DNA of 56,371 bases from Nitrobium sp046350935 (GTDB lineage: Bacteria; Nitrospirota; Thermodesulfovibrionia; Thermodesulfovibrionales; Dissulfurispiraceae). Shown here one piece after another: positions 52,206 through 56,371 of this stretch. Every line of letters begins with the position of its first letter. Within the stretch, counting starts at the first letter, position 1. The DNA lies in NCBI GenBank assembly GCA_046350935.1, contig JAXLZK010000024.1, positions 1 through 56,371 on the forward strand. The letters run 5' to 3'. The notes beneath the pieces were generated by a model. That model did not search any database. It worked only from the letters and a program-made list of their open reading frames with translations, and was not told the DNA's origin. The position numbers were made by a program, and so were the translations under genes.

Positions 52206-53495
52206 CTACCCCTCCAGCAGCCCTTCGGCGCTCTGCGAGAGGCGCCCGATGAGCTTGTTCAGGAAGACCTTGTGGAAGCGGAGCTGACAGGCGGGGGATA
52301 TCTGCTCGATGACGGTGTCGTTGACCTCCAGCAGCACCACGTCGGAAACGGAGACGATGTCGGACGCCCTCTTCGCCCCGGTAAGATAACCGATTTCCCC
52401 GAAGCAGTCCCCTTTTTTCAGCAGGGCGGCCTCCTTCTCCCCCCTCCGCACCGCCGCTTCTCCCGAGACGATGATATAGAAGGTGTTGTCGATATTCCCT
52501 TCGGTGATGATCCGCCGGTCCGGGGGAAACTCCCGCCAGGAGATGACGTTGAGGACCTCCCGGATCTCCGAATCGTGGAACTCCCTGAAGAAATCGAGGG
52601 ACCGCAGCACGGTGAAGCGCTCGCGGTGGTTCAGCTCCACTTCCGTGTAGTTGATGGTGATCGAGGTCAGCCTCAGGTCGGAGGCGAAGTGCGTCCCCGT
52701 CTTGTAGCGTTCGGAGATCTTTTTGCTGAGGGCCTTCATCACGATGACCTCGAGGGGCTTGGGAATGTCGGAGCGGTAGAAGCGCAGGGGCTCGGGGTCG
52801 TGGTACAGCACCTTGCGGATGATGCTGGAGAAAGTGGAGGCATGGAAGGGCGACCTCCCGGTGAGCAGCTCGTACATGACCGCTCCCAGGGAGAAGAGGT
52901 CGGTCTGGCAGGTGAGCGGCTCCTCCTTCACCTGCTCCGGGGACATATAGCTGGGAGAGCCCATCAACCCCATGATCTGGGTCTGGGTCTCGTCAGCCCT
53001 GATCGTCTGTGCGATGCCGAAGTCCCCGATCTTCACCTCGATGTCTCCGGTGAGCATGAGGTTGCCTGGCTTGATGTCCCTATGGATGACGCCGAGCCGG
53101 TGGGCATAGTCGAGGGCCTTGCAGCATTTGAAGACGATTTCCACCACTCTTTCGACCGGGAGCAGGTTCTCGACGCGGCAGCATTCCTTCAGGGTCCTGC
53201 TTCCCGCGACATACTCCATGACGAGGTAGTAGTGGCCGTCGTCGATGCCTGCGTCATGGACGGCGAGGATATTGGGATGGTCGAGCATCCCCGCGATCCG
53301 GGCCTCGTTGAAGAACAGCTTCCGGTATTTCTTCCGGCACTCCTCGTCGTAATGGTCCCCCTCCGCCGCGACCTTGATCGCCACGGGACGGTTATTGTAG
53401 GGATCGTGCCCGAGATAGACGACCCCCATTCCTCCCTGGCCCAGCTTTCCCACTATCTCGTATTTGCCGATGTGCTTCGGCGGAGCGTGCGTCAT
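52206..53495 (-). CDS. Ser/Thr protein kinase with C-terminal cyclic-nucleotide-binding domain
   Basis: 429 residues. Hanks-type kinase domain (about 10-280): LGQGGMGVVYLG loop, VAIKVA Lys, VIHRDIKPGN catalytic loop, IGDFGIAQ, GSPSYMSPEQ; no key residue missing. It is followed by a cNMP-binding domain (about 295-415) with the pocket FGEIGYLTGAKRASDIVS, including Glu and Arg of the phosphate-binding cassette. No membrane helix, so cytoplasmic. It starts 10 bp after the FHA gene stop. The order is PP2C, FHA, kinase, a phosphorylation circuit with opposing enzymes. Convergent with the histidine kinase gene, four bases apart. Confidence 0.94.
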   Translation of the reverse strand: MTHAPPKHIGKYEIVGKLGQGGMGVVYLGHDPYNNRPVAIKVAAEGDHYDEECRKKYRKLFFNEARIAGMLDHPNILAVHDAGIDDGHYYLVMEYVAGSRTLKECCRVENLLPVERVVEIVFKCCKALDYAHRLGVIHRDIKPGNLMLTGDIEVKIGDFGIAQTIRADETQTQIMGLMGSPSYMSPEQVKEEPLTCQTDLFSLGAVMYELLTGRSPFHASTFSSIIRKVLYHDPEPLRFYRSDIPKPLEVIVMKALSKKISERYKTGTHFASDLRLTSITINYTEVELNHRERFTVLRSLDFFREFHDSEIREVLNVISWREFPPDRRIITEGNIDNTFYIIVSGEAAVRRGEKEAALLKKGDCFGEIGYLTGAKRASDIVSVSDVVLLEVNDTVIEQISPACQLRFHKVFLNKLIGRLSQSAEGLLEG

Positions 53496-53505
53496 GGTCA
53501 GGCTC

Positions 53506-54222
53506 CTACTCCTTGAGGTAGAATTGCATTTTCAGCCTTCCCACTTCGACGATATCCCCGTCTTTCAGGTTGTGGCGCTCGTCGATCCTGTTCCCGTTCA
53601 CCCTGACCGCCGCGTTTCCCACCGGGTTGATGAAGTACCCCTCCCGCCTCCGGTTGACCAGGGCGGCGACCTTGGGGGCAAACAGGCCTTTCAGCCGTAT
53701 TCCGGCGTCGGCGCTTTTCCCGATCGTGGTTACCTTGTCCCTCAGTTCGAGCTCCGGCCTGTTTATGGGTCCTGCAACGACGAGGAAGCCCCCCTGTTTT
53801 TCCCCTTTGGGGGCTGTTTCCCCGGCTTCGGGCATATCGTGCAGCATCCTCTGCTGCACCCGCGAATCGAGCACCAGGGTCTCGTCACCCCTGACCGGCC
53901 GCGCTGCCGCGGTCTGGCCGGGCGGCGAGTCCGTTTCCGGGGCCTCGAAGCTCAGGAGGTGTCTTCCGATGAGGACAGTGTCTCCGTTGTTCAGGGGGTG
54001 GCGTGCAATCTTCACCCCGTTCACAAAGGTCCCGTTGAGGCTTCCCATGTCTTCGAGGACGAACCGGCTCCCCTCCCTGAAAACCTTCGCGTGAAAGCCC
54101 GAGACGGCGGGATTGTCGATCCGTATGCTGTTCTTGGGCTTTCTCCCGATCGTGACGATCCCGCTGTCGAGTGGCACCTCGCTGAGCACCTTGTCTAGAA
54201 ATCTCACCTTGATTGTAGCCAT
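53506..54222 (-). CDS. Double FHA-domain adaptor protein
   Basis: 238 residues. FHA 1 (about 12-95) is canonical: IVTIGRKPKNSIRID, SGFHAKV and MGSLNGTFVNG give the phosphothreonine-binding Arg, Ser, His and Asn. FHA 2 (about 155-236) is degenerate: VTTIGKSADAGIRL, then KVAALV in place of S-x-x-H, though NPVGNAAVRVNG persists. The linker has DETLVLD, a Thr in acidic setting that could be a kinase target. ATG 54222 has GGAGG nearby; the longer frame to 54345 is not used. Lies between phosphatase and kinase genes. Confidence 0.9.
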   Translation of the reverse strand: MATIKVRFLDKVLSEVPLDSGIVTIGRKPKNSIRIDNPAVSGFHAKVFREGSRFVLEDMGSLNGTFVNGVKIARHPLNNGDTVLIGRHLLSFEAPETDSPPGQTAAARPVRGDETLVLDSRVQQRMLHDMPEAGETAPKGEKQGGFLVVAGPINRPELELRDKVTTIGKSADAGIRLKGLFAPKVAALVNRRREGYFINPVGNAAVRVNGNRIDERHNLKDGDIVEVGRLKMQFYLKE

Positions 54223-54245
54223 ACTCCCTCCTTGTTGGTGTAGCG

Positions 54246-56327
54246 CTATGAAAGAGGCCTGCCCTTTCGGTATGCATAGGCCGCGATGACCGTCACATTG
54301 TCCCTGCCGCCCCTCTCGTTCGCCGCTTTTACGAGGCGGGTGCATGCCAGGTAAGGGTCCCGGGCGGACCGGAGCGCGGCGAGGATCTCGTTGTCGGGCA
54401 CCATGGCGGTAAGGCCGTCCGAGCAGAGGAGCACGATATCCCCCTCGGAAAGGGTGAGCTCGGTCAGGTCCGCCTCCACGTCGGGTTCGAGGCCGAGCGC
54501 CTTCGTCAGGACATGCCTCATGGTTTTCTCATTTACGGAATGGTCCTCGGTAAGCTGTTCAAGGACGCCCTTCCGCGCGAGGTATACCCTGCTGTCCCCC
54601 ACGTGGGCAATGCTCAATCTGTTCTTGCGCAGCAGCACTGCAACGAGGGTGGTCCCCATCCGCTCCCAGCGGAGGTTGTTCCGGGCCGCCTCGTAGATCG
54701 CCCTTCCGGCTGACCGTACGGAGTCCCCGAGGAGGGCGGTATCCCCGGAGAACCCGTTGCGGCCGGGGTGGACGCTTTTTTTCTCTCCTCTTCTGAAGTA
54801 CTCGCGTATCCCGTCCACCGCCATCCTGCTGGCCACCTCTCCTGAGGAGTGCCCTCCGATCCCGTCCGCCACCGCGAGGAGGCGGACATCGCTGTCGATA
54901 CAGAAAGAGTCCTCATTGACCGTACGGACACGGCCGGTATCGGTCCGTGCTCCCACGACCATTCTGAGCTCGTCGTTCTCGATGACCTCGGACCCGGAGG
55001 GCTCCTCCTCCCTTTTCCCCGCGAAGAGGCGCTGCAGGAGAAGCGCCATGATGCCCGCCGCCGAAAGGACGAGGGGATACGCCACTTTCACCCAATAGCC
55101 GTGGACGGAGAAAAGGTGGAGCGCTGTTCCGGTCCATGTTGCTGCGAGGAGCAGGGAGAGCCCGATCCGCGTGCCGGCGTCCTGCCCCGAAAAGCCGAGG
55201 AAGAGAATGCTGCCGGCAAGGAGCAACAGGAGCGATTCGAGAGGGAAGGCCCATGCCGGCCGCGTGACGTAGGATGCGCCGAGGATGCCGGCAGCCGTCG
55301 AGGCGGTGAGGAGGGGGGCGGGGAGCTCCGGCGCAAGGGGGGTCCGCACGAACGGCCCTGTCTCCGGGGCGGTCCCTCCCACGATGACGAGCCTGTTTCT
55401 GAAGGCTCCGGCCGGTATCCTCCCCTTGAGAACATCCGAAAATGAATAGACGGGGAGGGAGCCGGGATCGGTGGGGCCGATGAGCATTCTATACTCTCCG
55501 TTGGTGGGGAGCTGCCTGTCTCCCATGCGCACCGCGTTCCTCCCGGGCGAAACGTTCTCCAGGTCGTACTTCAGGTACCTGAGGACAAGCTGCAGCGCGA
55601 AGGAGGGGACCAGCCTCCGTGCGTACGGCAGGAAGAGGGGCTCGCTCCGGATGACTCCGTCGCTGTCGGCGGGATGGTTGGTGTGCCCCAGGGCGGAAGC
55701 ATGGCGCGAGAACTCCCTGAGGGGGAGCAGGACGTCCCGTGCTGAAGAGTGCGCCGCCCCGAAATACGCGAGGGAGCTCTTCATGAGGGAATTTTCCAGG
55801 GGGGTCTGCTCCCCTTCCCCTCCGGCCTTGCCGAAGACGAGCCGCACCGGCAGCACCACGTTCCCCGCATACGAGAGAGAGGAGGCGAGGAGGGCGTCGT
55901 TGTCCAGCCTCTTTTCCGCGTCCTTCAGGGCAGAGAGGAGTTCGGTAAGATTGTCTTCCTGCAGGGGGCGGGATTCGCTCGGGAACTTCCTGATGATCTC
56001 CCGTATTTCCTGCAGCCCCGGATTCATGTCCTTTGATGAATAGAGGAGCTCGACGCCTATCACACGCGCCCCGTACTCGTGCAGGCGGAGCAGCCCCAGG
56101 CCGATAGAGGCGCGGGGCCACGGCCAGGGGCCAATCTGGCGCAGGCTCTCCCTGTCGACGGCCACGACCACTACGGGCGACGAAGGGGCTTTCCGGCATA
56201 ATGCGGCTCGAAAGTCGTATGTGGTGCGTTCGAGGGTTTCCAGGGGAGGTGCTTCGAAAAAGGACGCAACAAACACGGAGAGTGTCAGGATGCACCCCGC
56301 GAGGAGAAACGGAACGGATGATTTCAT
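54246..56327 (-). CDS. CHASE2-PP2C transmembrane protein phosphatase
   Basis: 693 residues. An N-terminal anchor helix (about 5-25), an extracytoplasmic CHASE2 domain (about 30-335; TTYDFRAAL, VVVVAVDRESL and RIPAGAFRNRLVIVGGTAP), three membrane helices (about 355-440), then a PP2C domain (about 455-690). The catalytic metal motifs are complete: VRTVNEDSF, LAVADGIGGHSSGEV, GTTLVAVLL, AHVGDSRVYLAR, LLCSDGLTAM, GGRDNVTVI. CHASE2 normally sits on adenylate cyclases or kinases. It would sense an outside signal and dephosphorylate Ser/Thr proteins. Start ATG 56327 is 45 bp from the window edge. Confidence 0.93.
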   Translation of the reverse strand: MKSSVPFLLAGCILTLSVFVASFFEAPPLETLERTTYDFRAALCRKAPSSPVVVVAVDRESLRQIGPWPWPRASIGLGLLRLHEYGARVIGVELLYSSKDMNPGLQEIREIIRKFPSESRPLQEDNLTELLSALKDAEKRLDNDALLASSLSYAGNVVLPVRLVFGKAGGEGEQTPLENSLMKSSLAYFGAAHSSARDVLLPLREFSRHASALGHTNHPADSDGVIRSEPLFLPYARRLVPSFALQLVLRYLKYDLENVSPGRNAVRMGDRQLPTNGEYRMLIGPTDPGSLPVYSFSDVLKGRIPAGAFRNRLVIVGGTAPETGPFVRTPLAPELPAPLLTASTAAGILGASYVTRPAWAFPLESLLLLLAGSILFLGFSGQDAGTRIGLSLLLAATWTGTALHLFSVHGYWVKVAYPLVLSAAGIMALLLQRLFAGKREEEPSGSEVIENDELRMVVGARTDTGRVRTVNEDSFCIDSDVRLLAVADGIGGHSSGEVASRMAVDGIREYFRRGEKKSVHPGRNGFSGDTALLGDSVRSAGRAIYEAARNNLRWERMGTTLVAVLLRKNRLSIAHVGDSRVYLARKGVLEQLTEDHSVNEKTMRHVLTKALGLEPDVEADLTELTLSEGDIVLLCSDGLTAMVPDNEILAALRSARDPYLACTRLVKAANERGGRDNVTVIAAYAYRKGRPLS

Positions 56328-56371
56328 CTGATAGTGGGGAGTCGCCTATACTATCCTACAAAAGGCGCCTC

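Noticed and set aside
52071..53516. 481-codon open frame on plus opposite the kinase gene
   Set aside because: Shadow of the Ser/Thr kinase, whose catalytic motifs are intact on minus.
1..56371. CRISPR array, prophage or type VI secretion genes
   Set aside because: No regularly spaced repeats, no phage structural or integrase genes, and no secretion components are seen, despite the kinase-phosphatase-FHA set.

Overview
The window looks like draft genomic sequence, possibly metagenome-assembled because it carries a 100-N scaffold gap at 46366-46465, from a GC-rich Gram-negative bacterium that makes lipopolysaccharide. The evidence is lpxB, msbA, waaA, rfaE2, BamD and heptosyltransferase-type genes. 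A c-type nitric oxide reductase, a NapH-like ferredoxin, a CFI-box surface protein and dispersed GTCATTCC / GCAATGAC repeats would fit Nitrospirota or Desulfobacterota. No rRNA or marker phylogeny is available here, so that placement is only a guess.

Layout. 1-4441: end of a methyltransferase, then a giant three-module glycosyltransferase. 4442-7697: an AT-richer island with a structured leader, an unknown secreted protein and a complete IS256-family element (8-bp target duplication, frameshifted transposase). 7698-18897: O-antigen or glycan cluster with two GT2 enzymes, the dTDP-rhamnose operon rfbACDB, a polyprenyl-phosphate sugar-phosphotransferase, a polyprenyl-phosphate glycosyltransferase and a tandem GT-C/PMT-like transferase. 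19017-19232: tRNA-Gly(GCC) and tRNA-Cys(GCA). 19240-25958: TPR lipoprotein, mfd, CvfB-like S1 protein, an unknown protein and a CinA-type domain protein. 25961-27821: Ig-like/CFI-box surface protein and a strongly structured intergenic region. 27822-33893: a nitric oxide locus (norC, norB, a cytochrome b5/CopD-like membrane protein, a NapH-like ferredoxin and a cupin, all on the minus strand) divergent from a CBS-HPP pair, with two FNR/DNR-type boxes between them. 33914-38755: uppS-cdsA-dxr-rseP-nudix-rfaE2 on the minus strand. 38840-47915: FG-GAP protein, bamD-like gene, siroheme-synthase domain, then a lipid A block (gnnA-like, gnnB-like, lpxB, msbA, waaA). 48062-56327: two signalling modules meeting tail to tail, an NtrC-type regulator plus hybrid histidine kinase on plus, and a CHASE2-PP2C phosphatase, FHA adaptor and Ser/Thr kinase with a cyclic-nucleotide domain on minus.

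Much of the window serves the cell envelope: lipid carrier and phospholipid precursors (uppS, cdsA, dxr), lipid A, Kdo and heptose, and a rhamnose-containing glycan. The nitric oxide locus appears to be an anaerobic or NO-responsive unit, because both divergent genes have a palindromic FNR-family site close to a good -10 hexamer. The most notable items are that locus (diheme NorC, b5/CopD fusion, divergent CBS-HPP), the PP2C-FHA-kinase module, a 55-bp tandem duplication that creates a 20-codon upstream ORF on the NtrC-type regulator, and two unassigned structured RNAs.
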